Positions 1 to 6,485 of a stretch of DNA of 10,383 nt are shown here, piece by piece (position 1 is the first letter of the stretch; each line of letters starts with the position of its first letter). Both the position numbers and the translations under genes were made by a program. This DNA comes from Candidatus Latescibacterota bacterium. Lineage in GTDB: Bacteria; Latescibacterota; 4484-107. Location of the stretch: NCBI GenBank assembly GCA_030613045.1, contig JAUWMS010000041.1, positions 1-10,383 on the forward strand, in the 5' to 3' direction. The notes under the pieces were generated by a model. That model made no database searches. It was not told where the DNA came from and worked only from the letters and a program-made list of their open reading frames with translations.

Positions 1-191
1 TGATGACAATCCACATACATCACGTACCGACCGCTGCCCTCGTCGTAGTGGAATCGGCCCGCCCGGATGATACTCAACTCCGGATGCGATCCCAGCACAC
101 CTTCTTTCCCCGGATTCGGTTGGCCCTGCTTGCGATCCAAACCCTCCCGTGCGCGCAAAAACCAGTCATCGAAAAAAAGTAGCGACTTCAT
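1..191 (-). CDS. 5' end of a GH32/GH43-like propeller protein (partial)
   Basis: Only the first 63 codons are in the window; the gene runs off the left edge. The start ATG at 191 has a good Shine-Dalgarno sequence (AGGAGG, 196-201) seven bases from the AGGA core. The protein begins MKSLLFFDDWFLRAREGLD and continues with a stretch ending RAGRFHYDEGSGRYVMYVD. There is no hydrophobic signal peptide. An early FFDDW-type motif followed by a Y-x-x-G-x-Y-V-M-Y-V strand resembles the first blade of five-bladed propeller glycosidase-like proteins (GH32/GH43 clan), which read 'LFLDDW' near the N-terminus. That assignment is from memory of the family and rests on a short stretch, so the substrate is unknown. 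It points the same way as the rest of the window but is separated from it by a repeat-rich spacer. Confidence 0.6.
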   Translation of the reverse strand, partial: MKSLLFFDDWFLRAREGLDRKQGQPNPGKEGVLGSHPELSIIRAGRFHYDEGSGRYVMYVDCH

Positions 192-195
192 AAAT

Positions 196-201
196 CCTCC
201 T
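196..201 (-). promoter_or_regulatory. Shine-Dalgarno of the partial propeller gene
   Basis: AGGAGG on the minus strand lies four bases upstream of the ATG at 191 and fixes that start. Upstream, 210-240 is AT-rich and could hold the promoter, but I found no convincing -35/-10 pair. Confidence 0.6.
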
Positions 202-252
202 CTCATAAAGAACAGAGATAAAATAATTTCCTCAATCCAAAACTACACCAAC

Positions 253-288
253 CACGAAATACACGAAATACACGAAATACACGAAAGA
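253..288. repeat. Nonamer tandem repeat, CACGAAATA x4
   Basis: Three perfect copies of the 9-mer CACGAAATA and a fourth ending in AGA lie head to tail. On the minus strand they read TATTTCGTG and create an artificial FRVFRVFRVF translation, so the small frame across them is not a gene. A reverse-complement relative lies at 411-428. Confidence 0.85.
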
Positions 289-322
289 ACCCAAAGCACT
301 TCAAAACCTTGATTTGAGGTTT

Positions 323-347
323 CTTTGCGTCCTTTGCGACTTTGCGA
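323..347. repeat. CTTTGCG short tandem repeat
   Basis: CTTTGCGTC is followed by two copies of CTTTGCGA. The core heptamer CTTTGCG recurs at 9- and then 8-base spacing. It lies in the same non-coding spacer as the nonamer repeats. Confidence 0.7.
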
Positions 348-410
348 GAAAATGGGAGGGTAATTCTGGCCACCCACTTACACGAAAGAAGAACCTGCCC
401 TGTGGGTGTG

Positions 411-428
411 TTTTCGTGGTTTTCGTGG
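411..428. repeat. Nonamer repeat TTTTCGTGG x2, inverted relative of the 253-288 array
   Basis: Two perfect copies of TTTTCGTGG. TTTCGTGGT (412-420) is the exact reverse complement of ACCACGAAA at 251-259, so the two arrays face each other about 150 bases apart and could pair in RNA or single-stranded DNA. The rest of 192-474 shows no gene I can support. Confidence 0.7.
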
Positions 429-474
429 CCCATGTTTTTTTGCCTGACACAAGGGGAAGTTATTTAGTCCTCGA

Positions 475-702
475 TCATAGATTCCGGACAAGCTCCCGCT
501 GACCCCAAATCCGAGGGAGGTTTCGTCTTCTGCTCACTCCGAAATCATGGCCCCCACAAAGGGGCTCGTTCCACTTGGGCTGGATCGTCCGTTTATACTC
601 CAGATGCGCCCGGAAGAAAGCTTCGGGCATCGGACAAGGGTCCTCGTCCTCGCAACCCGCGTAGCACAATGGATGAACCAAAAAACAGAGTTTTTCTGTC
701 AC
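475..702 (-). CDS. Doubtful 75-codon frame, possibly a gene remnant
   Basis: A GTG at 702 overlaps the TGA stop of the aldo/keto reductase remnant in a GTGA arrangement, which suggests translational coupling; only a weak AGGA lies upstream. The first half (about residues 18-48, acidic then EAFFRAHLEYKRTIQPKWNE) has GC-rich third positions and reads like real protein. The tail after about residue 50 is rich in Arg and looks like an out-of-frame translation, so a frameshift around 540-560 is possible. I do not recognise a family. It may be a genuine small gene, the broken start of a longer gene, or chance. Confidence 0.3.
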   Translation of the reverse strand: MTEKLCFLVHPLCYAGCEDEDPCPMPEAFFRAHLEYKRTIQPKWNEPLCGGHDFGVSRRRNLPRIWGQRELVRNL

Positions 703-1223
703 GGGACATCCTGCACGGCGGCCATAGCCTCCTCGATCTGCTCCGTCCGCTTCACCCCCACGATGGCGGCCACCACCGCGGGCTGCTCCAATACCCAGCG
801 GATCGCGTATTGCGTCATGCTCAGGCCCGCCTTCCGGGACTGCGCCTCAATCTCGTCAAGCCGGTCAAAGAGCGCATCGGTCAACTCCCACACCCAGCCG
901 TCTTTTTCGGCTTTTCTGGAATCTTCGGGCAACGATTCGCCTCTCCGATATTTGCCGGTCAGAAGGCCGCCCTGAAGAATCTGATACGGCGATACGGCGA
1001 TGCGTTCCCGTTCGCAAAGCGGCAATAGGTCAGAGAGCGCATCCTGCCTGAGCAAACTGAGCGGCGGCTGACAGAGGACTGGTCGCGGCAACCCGTTCGC
1101 ATCCGCCGTGGACAGGAGATCGCTCAATTGCCGGGCCGAGTAATTGCTGACGCCGTAATGGCGCACCTTGCCCTCCCGAATGACCCGATCGAGCGCGCCG
1201 AGGGTTTCGACCAGAGGCGTCTC
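699..1223 (-). pseudogene. Aldo/keto reductase, C-terminal half only
   Basis: About 174 codons remain of a family whose members are usually 310-330 residues. The translation starts at the junction as ETPLVETLGALDRVIREGK, then VRHYGVSNYS (the G-V-S-N strand of the AKR barrel), then a QPPLSLL strand, then AVSPYQILQGGLLTGKYR. The cofactor-binding end is SMTQYAIRWVLEQPAVVAAIVG followed by RTEQIEEAM. The N-terminal half, which carries the catalytic Asp/Tyr/Lys/His set, is missing, so the product cannot be an active oxidoreductase. In this frame a TAA lies just upstream of the junction, so there is no native start; a GTG at 1166 could only start an even shorter fragment. The frame is otherwise clean, which suggests recent damage. 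Its 5' end is fused to a DegT-type gene fragment. Confidence 0.85.
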
Positions 1224-1464
1224 CGGGCCCGATATCGCTTAGAACCGCCGCCAACTCCAGCGCAGACGAACAACTGCTCACCGCAACCGAATCCGCGCTT
1301 CCGATAAATGCGGTAAATTCCCGCTCGAACGCCTCCCCTTCCGGACCAGTGGCCAGCGTGTTCGCCTCTCGAAGCACCCGCAGCAATGCCTGTTCTTCCT
1401 CGTGATTCAACCTCGTCTGAACCCCCGGCATCTGGATCAAGTCCTTCGTCGTTGTCGTGCCCAT
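1219..1464 (-). pseudogene. DegT/DnrJ/EryC1/StrS aminotransferase, N-terminal fragment
   Basis: The 82 intact codons from ATG 1464 encode the start of a PLP-dependent sugar aminotransferase: a short leader, LNHEEEQALLRVLREANTLA, ATGPEGEAFEREFTAFIG, then VAVSSCSSALELAAVL and DIGPGD. In this family the last motif (S/T-S-A-L-x-L-A ... GPGD) precedes the 'EVIVP' strand, and full proteins are near 370-430 residues. Here the frame goes straight from GPGD into aldo/keto reductase DNA in the wrong frame and ends at 1030, giving a nonsense tail. The PLP lysine and most of the fold are absent. The family acts in sugar-nucleotide or amino-sugar synthesis; the original partner enzymes are not in the window. 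Confidence 0.85.
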
Positions 1465-1473
1465 CGTTCTTTT

Positions 1474-1480
1474 CCTCCTT
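1474..1480 (-). promoter_or_regulatory. Shine-Dalgarno of the DegT fragment
   Basis: AAGGAGG lies nine bases upstream of the ATG at 1464. It selects this start over an in-frame upstream codon near 1503. The initiation signals of the broken gene are intact, so the truncated chimera could still be translated. Confidence 0.65.
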
Positions 1481-1539
1481 GTTGAGTGAGAAATGGAAAG
1501 CAAGGCCCTCCCCCGCCTTCATTTCTTGTAACTACTCAG

Positions 1540-1574
1540 GAGTCAGAATACAAGAGTCAGGAGTCAGGAGTCAG
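1540..1574. repeat. Heptamer tandem repeat GAGTCAG
   Basis: Five units in one 7-base phase: GAGTCAG, a divergent AATACAA, then three perfect GAGTCAG copies (1554-1574). Confidence 0.85.
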
Positions 1575-1606
1575 CATGAGAACACCGGCATACCGCGCTC
1601 AAGACG

Positions 1607-1641
1607 ATGAAGAATGAGCAATTCTTCATTCTTCATTGAGT
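1607..1641. repeat. Self-complementary heptamer array, ATTCTTC family
   Basis: In one 7-base phase the units are ATGAAGA, ATGAGCA, ATTCTTC, ATTCTTC, ATTGAGT. The first units are reverse complements of the later ones, so ATGAAGAAT (1607-1615) and ATTCTTCAT (1621-1629) form a 9-bp stem with a 5-base loop. No T-run follows on either strand, so it is not called a terminator. The same unit family recurs at 8052-8093. Confidence 0.8.
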
Positions 1642-1807
1642 AGAAGCATACTCCGCCTCTATTCTGACTCCTGAATACCTGTGGTGTTGCCATTCCTCTC
1701 CCTTTCCCATCGCTGAAGTCTATGATGCTCCCTGCTCCTATCGCATTCCTCGGATGAAACCGAACGGCCTCCCCATTTCGAATTTCGAGACCGCTTGCAT
1801 GAAGGGG

Positions 1808-2887
1808 TTAGAGCGGGAGGTCAAGCCTCGGAATAGCAAACATGTCTCGGTACGCATGCACCACGGCGAGATAGTTTTCCAATGGAACGCTTGCCGCGAT
1901 GGCATTGCTGGCGCACAATATATGTCCGCCATCGCCCATACCCGCTTCGAGGCATTGGATCGTATGCTCCCGGACTTGTTCAGGAGTGCCGAAGCTAAGC
2001 GTATTACCGCAATCCAAATTACCATAGAGCGTTATTTGATCTCCATAGGTCGCTTTCAGCTTCCGCAGGTCCATACCCGCATGCATGTCTATTTCCAGGT
2101 AACCATCTACTTCACACCCAACGATGAAGTCATCCATAACCGACCAGAGGTTGCCATCGCTGGCGTTGACCGCATATGCCTTGGCCTGGTGAATGCGCCG
2201 GGAGAGCCGGCGGACTTCGGGAACGATGAACTTCCTGTACGCCTCTGGAGAAATTAACAGCCGGTTCCCCGCAAAATCCCCACCCACACCAATCTGTTCG
2301 ATTCCAAGAGCGAGATATTTCTCAATGCATGCCAGGGCACGTTTGGTCGCGATGGCAAAGTGCCGGTGTGCGACGTCCGGATCGAGGATCATGGTCTGCA
2401 TCAGGGCGACATCGGTCCATACCCCATGCACGTAAGCAGGTGCCAGAATAGGAAGATCCAGTTCGCGCCGGCGCATCTCCTCTTTGAGACAGGAATAGAT
2501 CAGCAAAGTGTCGTCCGAGGGAGGCGGCGAAGCAGCGGTCTTCTCATTGCGGCGGCGGACGATCTCCACAGGATCTTCAGAGAAGCTATCCGGAGAGGAC
2601 GCGGATTCGTCCGCGTCCTCGACGGGCGGCGGATTCGAGGTCACATACATCATGTCATGCCCGAGGAGCATCGCAAGGTCCAGCCGATCTATCGCGTTTT
2701 GGCGGACCGCTCTCTCCCATCCAAGCTCGTGCAAAAATGCCGCCCAATTGTCCGGATCCCCCGCATATAAACGACCAAGCAGTTGATCGGCCACGGGGGA
2801 TAGCAACACATACTCAAACATCGGCGTGCGGTCGGGCTCCCTATGGTTCAGAGCCGCTTCGATGCGTTCGCGTGCGGTCATTCCCAT
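1808..2887 (-). CDS. Uroporphyrinogen decarboxylase-family (URO-D) protein
   Basis: The protein has 359 residues, normal for the family. Start ATG 2887 is chosen because AAGGGGG lies seven bases upstream; the frame is open further, but that part overlaps the protease gene. Family landmarks are the N-terminal HREPDRTP (15-22), GVGGDFAGN (201-208) followed by ISPEAYRKFIVPEVRRL, the SDGN turn at 243-246, AGMDLRKLKATYGD (270-283), GNLD (289-292) and a C-terminal SNAIAASVPLEN. True haem-pathway HemE is unlikely given the divergence and context. The broader family includes MtaA/CmuA-type methyltransferases and many uncharacterised enzymes. The position before SDGN is VNA, where family members often carry His, and the MtaA-type His-x-Cys zinc motif is not visible. 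Residues 87-125 form an acidic, Pro/Ser-rich insertion. It is the last gene of a tight operon after the subtilase. Confidence 0.88.
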   Translation of the reverse strand: MGMTARERIEAALNHREPDRTPMFEYVLLSPVADQLLGRLYAGDPDNWAAFLHELGWERAVRQNAIDRLDLAMLLGHDMMYVTSNPPPVEDADESASSPDSFSEDPVEIVRRRNEKTAASPPPSDDTLLIYSCLKEEMRRRELDLPILAPAYVHGVWTDVALMQTMILDPDVAHRHFAIATKRALACIEKYLALGIEQIGVGGDFAGNRLLISPEAYRKFIVPEVRRLSRRIHQAKAYAVNASDGNLWSVMDDFIVGCEVDGYLEIDMHAGMDLRKLKATYGDQITLYGNLDCGNTLSFGTPEQVREHTIQCLEAGMGDGGHILCASNAIAASVPLENYLAVVHAYRDMFAIPRLDLPL

Positions 2888-2894
2888 GAATAAA

Positions 2895-2901
2895 CCCCCT
2901 T
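2895..2901 (-). promoter_or_regulatory. Shine-Dalgarno of the URO-D gene
   Basis: AAGGGGG sits seven bases before ATG 2887, inside the 22-base gap after the protease stop. It decides against the longer in-frame start at 2950. Confidence 0.65.
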
Positions 2902-2909
2902 CTCCAAGA

Positions 2910-3998
2910 CTATCGCGGTTTGTTCTCGACCGATCCCCGGTGAGCGCCATAACGAAGGACGTTATCCACCGCGGCGAGGAGATCCAGCTCGCGAAAATCC
3001 AATCCCGTCTCCGGATCGTGAACCGCCACGCCGGTGCGCTGAAAGATCGCCATCATCGCATCCGGCAGCGTCTCCCCGTCCTCCCGCCAGGAGTATCCCG
3101 TCTTCTCGATGGCCTCCCGGAGGATCATGGCGCAGGCCGCGGCATACGCATTGGAGGAGGACGTGGCGCCAGCCGCGACCAACAGCTCCGTATTGGAGAA
3201 CCGGTCCAAATGCACGACGTGCTCGCCGGGCAGGGCGGCGCCGATGGCAAAACAATCGGGCTGGCACGCGGGCCAGGAGATGCCATCCGTGTACCCGTGG
3301 TTCCCGCAGGGCCCGCTCACCCAGATACCCAGCCGCCGAAGCGCGAGCAGCTTTTCATCTATCGCGGTGGGCACGGGCTCCCGATGACGCTGGTCGTCCA
3401 AAGGGGAGAGATTCACGGCCGTGATGTGGTGTTCCGCGTGATGGTCCGCCACCCACTGGAGCGCGGCGGCCATGGTGTCCGACTCGTCCTGCGTCAGATG
3501 CACCACGGTCACACACCGAACCTGGGCCACGAAGTTGTTATACGCAACTCCCCGGACCCCTTCGTGATCGAGCGAGGAGGGATAGCCAACCGACGTGCCG
3601 TGGTACCCGGGCGGGACCGGCGTGGGATCGTCGTTTCCATCCATGCTGTTATACGTAGCGATCACCTTTCTTCCCCACGGCCTCTCCGTCCGCCACTCGG
3701 GCACGGACAGATCGCAGCCATCATCGAGCAGGGCCAGGCACTGATCCTTGCCCCAAGTGAGGTACCCGTCGTATTTTTGCCATGTGTCCGTGACGCGAAT
3801 CTGGGCGAAATCGCCTGGGTTGTAGGGATTGCCTTGGTACGTGCCCGCGATGGGTTGGGTGGGCGTATCTGCCCAGACCTGCGTTTTCGGGGCGAACCCT
3901 TCTTCTTGAGCTTTGGCTTCCATATCCTTCCTGTCGCTTTTTGGATTTGTGGCTTTATCCATCGAAGGTTTTCTTTCGTGTGGTTTAGTCACTTCCAT
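2910..3998 (-). CDS. Subtilisin-family (S8) serine protease without a signal peptide
   Basis: The protein has 362 residues. The subtilase catalytic set is visible in order: Asp in CLALLDDGCD (D92), His in GYHGTSVG (H133), oxyanion-hole Asn in SGPCGNHG (N233) and Ser in GATSSSNAYAAA (S280, matching GTS-x-S-x-P with Ala in place of Pro). The N-terminus is charged and Lys-rich with no hydrophobic segment, and no propeptide or anchor is evident, so a cytoplasmic site is likely. The start is uncertain: ATG 3998 is one base past the stop of the upstream gene (coupling) but has a weak ribosome site, while ATG 3923 (residue 26) follows AGGAAGG and would drop a variable Lys-rich leader. Either way the catalytic domain is complete. 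It sits between a TIM-barrel/HEAT gene and a URO-D gene in one operon; its substrate is unknown. Confidence 0.88.
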   Translation of the reverse strand: MEVTKPHERKPSMDKATNPKSDRKDMEAKAQEEGFAPKTQVWADTPTQPIAGTYQGNPYNPGDFAQIRVTDTWQKYDGYLTWGKDQCLALLDDGCDLSVPEWRTERPWGRKVIATYNSMDGNDDPTPVPPGYHGTSVGYPSSLDHEGVRGVAYNNFVAQVRCVTVVHLTQDESDTMAAALQWVADHHAEHHITAVNLSPLDDQRHREPVPTAIDEKLLALRRLGIWVSGPCGNHGYTDGISWPACQPDCFAIGAALPGEHVVHLDRFSNTELLVAAGATSSSNAYAAACAMILREAIEKTGYSWREDGETLPDAMMAIFQRTGVAVHDPETGLDFRELDLLAAVDNVLRYGAHRGSVENKPR

Positions 3999-3999
3999 T

Positions 4000-6090
4000 T
4001 CAATCCAGAAGCCCCAGATCCAGAACAGGTCTTCTCTCGTGCGCTCTCCGATCGTCCTCCTCCGTCATGGTGAAGGGACCGGGTTCCGTCCGCAGGGGCA
4101 AGTATAACACCCGCCACGCCAATTCCGCCAGGGCGAAGTCTTTCCGCTGTTCGTACATGCTCCGAAGGGCCTTCTCCCCCCTTTCTCCGAGACCCAAAAG
4201 CGCGTTTCCCAGACGGCACCATCCCGTCTCGTCTCTATCGGGCTGCAGCTCACCCCGGCTCACAACGCGCGCGTATGCTCGAAACAGCTCGCTCATTCTC
4301 TCCGCCGCTCGGGCGATATCCGTGTTTTTCAGGTGGCCCGCGCCCTGCAGCGTGGCGAGCGCCTCCGCCGCGGCCACACGCACCGGGGCCGCTTCGTCGT
4401 TTAGAGCGCGCAGGATCGCCTGCCGTATCCCATCACCCGTCCCCACCCGGGAGGCCGCCTCGAGGGCCAGCACCCGATTGTACGGATCGGGGTCCTTCCC
4501 GATGACGAGAGACAGCCGGGGGGCCGTGCCAAGCAGGACATCGTCGCTCTGGTTTTTGAGGGCAAAGAGCACCGTCCTGCGAACACAGAGGTTTGCATCC
4601 AGGAGCCGGCCCGCCAGGGAGTCTGCATCGCCCGCGGCGATTTTGGCCAGCGAGGGGGCCGCGCAGTGCTCGATGAAGTGGGCGCTCGCCTCCCGCCGGG
4701 CAACAGCTGCAAGGAGTCTGTCCACGCTCTCCGGCCCGTGCAGCGCACCCAGCACCACGGCCGCCCTGCATCGCACCGAATGCTCCGGATCGCAAAGCGA
4801 TGCCTCGATGTGACTCACTGCTTCGGGTGATCCGACGGCTCCGAGGGCGTCCACGGCCCGGCGTCTCACGAACACGTCCTCATCCTCCATGGCCGCGGCG
4901 ATCTGATCCACGGAGGCTTGAACTGCACCGTTGGCCACGTAGTACAGAAAGCGCCGCCTGGCATAGCGATCAACGCCCGCCATCACCTCGGGTGCGTCCA
5001 CGACGAATTCATCAGGGAACTTCTTGTCCTCCCACCCCACGTGGTCGGCGTAAGAGAACCCCGACTCAAGCTCGGGTCCCCAGGCGGAGAGCATGCGAGT
5101 CACGCCGGATTCCAAGTCCACATTGTTCTCCGGCACCGAGAGGGTGATGCGGCATCCCGTACCCCCGATGGTTTCAAGGAGCTGCCGCTGCAGGGCCGCC
5201 GCCTGCTCGACGGTGCTGCCCTTGCGCAGGATGACCAGCTCATCAACCACGCCCTCGCGGGCCCATGTCCGCCAGTCAACCTGAATGCGACCCGTGGTAT
5301 GGTGCGGGTTCTCGTCGTTTCCATGCGTGTGGGGCAGATCGGGGTGCTTGGGATCCAGCTCCACGGAGAGCTCCCGCCCATGCTTTCCCAAGGCCTCCCG
5401 CAACTCCCGGAGGAACAACGTCAGATACTCTCCCCGGATCTGCGCCCAGGCATCTCTGTCGAAGGCTTCATGCAGGATGTCCACGCCGTATCTCCGTTTG
5501 TACTCTTCCACGATGGGCTGGTGGTACCCGAACTCGTCCATATACCGCAGGCTCAGGTTTTCCAGATACAGGTAGAAATCGAGCCCGTCGAAGCCGTTCT
5601 CCACCACGAACTCGGTATACCGCTTCACCAGGATCCGTCGTGCCTCCGTGTGGCAGAGCTCGACGGCGCCTTCCTGCCGCCTGGTGCCATAGCGGTTCAC
5701 CGGAGCGGCCTCGGGATACTCGAGTATGATCGGGTCGACCACTCCCGCGCGCTCCCGCGAACCCAGGTCGTACAGACCGGTATGGGCCCATAGTTCCATG
5801 CCGTGGCGGCGCGCAGCCCCACGGGCGATGGCGGTCACGCCAACCTCATCGCAGAGGGTGCGGCTGTGCCGGTTATAGCCCTGCCAGTACAGCAGGCAAT
5901 CCTCTTCGAAGCGTTTGTAGTAGCGCAGCCAGAACTCGCCCGACACCCGCCAGAACACCCGATTCACATTGAAACGCTCCGCCATGGCGTCGAATATCGC
6001 CTCGATGGTAGCCTTGGAATCGAAGGGCAACCCGACCTTCCAGTGCCGGTCTCCAACGCTCACGTACATTGCCCGTTTCTCCTCATTCAT
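4000..6090 (-). CDS. GHL10-like TIM-barrel protein with C-terminal HEAT repeats
   Basis: The protein has 696 residues. ATG 6090 is chosen because AGGAG lies seven bases upstream; the same frame runs on to 6228 but enters repeat DNA. Residues ~8-350 resemble glycosyl hydrolase-like (GHL10 or related) TIM barrels: VNRVFWRVSGEFWLRYY, RRHGMELWAHTGLYD, NGFDGLDFYLYLENLSLRYM (165-184), then LSVELDPKHPDL (241-252) and an ITLSVPENN strand. The acidic cluster D168/D171 and E244/D246 sits where barrel active sites lie, but I cannot name the catalytic pair. Residues ~385-585 carry HEAT/PBS-lyase-type helical repeats (for example DEDVFVRRRAVDALGAVGSP, then PEHSVRCRAAVVLGAL and AAPVRVAAAEALATL), a protein-binding scaffold. 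The last 110 residues are helical and charged. There is no signal peptide. It is first in the three-gene operon and is separated by one base from the protease start. Confidence 0.75.
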   Translation of the reverse strand: MNEEKRAMYVSVGDRHWKVGLPFDSKATIEAIFDAMAERFNVNRVFWRVSGEFWLRYYKRFEEDCLLYWQGYNRHSRTLCDEVGVTAIARGAARRHGMELWAHTGLYDLGSRERAGVVDPIILEYPEAAPVNRYGTRRQEGAVELCHTEARRILVKRYTEFVVENGFDGLDFYLYLENLSLRYMDEFGYHQPIVEEYKRRYGVDILHEAFDRDAWAQIRGEYLTLFLRELREALGKHGRELSVELDPKHPDLPHTHGNDENPHHTTGRIQVDWRTWAREGVVDELVILRKGSTVEQAAALQRQLLETIGGTGCRITLSVPENNVDLESGVTRMLSAWGPELESGFSYADHVGWEDKKFPDEFVVDAPEVMAGVDRYARRRFLYYVANGAVQASVDQIAAAMEDEDVFVRRRAVDALGAVGSPEAVSHIEASLCDPEHSVRCRAAVVLGALHGPESVDRLLAAVARREASAHFIEHCAAPSLAKIAAGDADSLAGRLLDANLCVRRTVLFALKNQSDDVLLGTAPRLSLVIGKDPDPYNRVLALEAASRVGTGDGIRQAILRALNDEAAPVRVAAAEALATLQGAGHLKNTDIARAAERMSELFRAYARVVSRGELQPDRDETGWCRLGNALLGLGERGEKALRSMYEQRKDFALAELAWRVLYLPLRTEPGPFTMTEEDDRRAHERRPVLDLGLLD

Positions 6091-6097
6091 CTCTGTT

Positions 6098-6102
6098 CTC
6101 CT
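6098..6102 (-). promoter_or_regulatory. Shine-Dalgarno of the TIM-barrel/HEAT gene
   Basis: AGGAG with a seven-base spacer to ATG 6090 fixes the start. The 6103-6225 stretch has in-frame codons but no recognisable domain or better ribosome site; it probably holds the operon's leader. I found no clear promoter. Confidence 0.6.
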
Positions 6103-6225
6103 GTTCCTTAATCCCAACTCCGCTTGTTCCGCGAGATCGAGCATAGCGGGCGCCTCGTCTTCGTATCGGACACCCATGTCCCGGGGCATATTCAGTGGAT
6201 CGCCCCTATTCGACCATCCCACTTT

Positions 6226-6274
6226 CACCCCTCACGTTTCACGCTTCACGTTTTACGTTTTACGCTTCACGCCA
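6226..6274. repeat. Heptamer tandem repeat CACGTTT / CACGCTT
   Basis: Seven units in strict 7-base phase: CACCCCT, CACGTTT, CACGCTT, CACGTTT, TACGTTT, TACGCTT, CACGCCA; the middle five are well conserved. The stop codon of the URO-D remnant (6267-6269) lies inside the array. The array separates the sialidase block from the three-gene operon. Confidence 0.85.
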
Positions 6275-6485
6275 TCGGATACCGGCCCCATTTCTCCCAC
6301 TCGTCGCTCATCACCTCCACACTCCGCCACGGGATCCCCGGCCAGATCCCGCCAATGGGAGAAAGCACGAAACCGCCTCCGGGAGCAAGAGCCATGATCG
6401 CTTCGCGCGTGCTCTTTCGAACATCCTCCTCCGTGCCCTGGGTGAGCGTGACCAGAAAACCATCCGCTCCCCGGCCCAAGTCCAC
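6267..6485 (-). pseudogene. URO-D-family C-terminal remnant
   Basis: The 72 codons starting right after the sialidase stop encode a URO-D C-terminus: GADGFLVTLTQGTEEDVRKS, REAIMALAPGGGFVLSPIGG, and EWEKWGRYP at the end. The G-T-x-E-D-V-R helix followed by L-A-P-G-G-G-F-V-L-S is typical of the last quarter of the family. Full proteins have about 340-380 residues, so roughly 280 N-terminal residues with the whole active site are gone. A GTG abuts the sialidase TGA (TGAGTG) and could allow re-initiation, but a working enzyme is implausible. It differs from the intact URO-D at 1808-2887 and came from another paralogue. The stop codon lies in a heptamer array. Confidence 0.8.

Larger units (their letters stand above)
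1536..1674. repeat. Inverted repeat pair enclosing heptamer arrays
   Basis: TCAGGAGTCAGAAT (1536-1549) and ATTCTGACTCCTGA (1661-1674) are perfect 14-base reverse complements. They enclose the GAGTCAG array, a short unique stretch and a self-complementary ATTCTTC array. There is no coding frame inside. The arrangement looks like a small non-coding repeat unit placed between the URO-D gene and the DegT fragment. The flanking spacer up to 1807 holds nothing else I can support. Confidence 0.75.

Noticed and set aside
203..433. Small minus-strand frame with FRVFRVFRVF
   Set aside because: The pattern is a direct translation of the CACGAAATA nonamer repeats.
1030..1218. Continuation of the DegT frame past the junction
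   Set aside because: This part is aldo/keto reductase DNA read in the wrong frame and is not a real protein domain.
1607..1629. Rho-independent terminator after the URO-D gene
   Set aside because: The stem is AT-rich and no T-run follows on either strand; it is explained by inverted heptamer units.
1540..1641. CRISPR array
   Set aside because: Units are 7 bases, directly adjacent and without spacers; no cas genes are present.
2826..4073. Plus-strand frame of 415 codons opposite the subtilase
   Set aside because: It is antisense to a gene with a full subtilase catalytic set; its own translation is Arg/His/Gly-rich with no recognisable domain.
4067..5793. Long plus-strand frames opposite the TIM-barrel/HEAT gene
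   Set aside because: They are low-complexity Arg/Ser/Pro-rich translations, shadows of a GC-rich gene on the other strand.
6091..6228. 46-residue N-terminal extension of the TIM-barrel/HEAT protein
   Set aside because: A good ribosome site supports ATG 6090, and the upstream ATG lies in the heptamer array; both strands read protein-like there, so no call is made.
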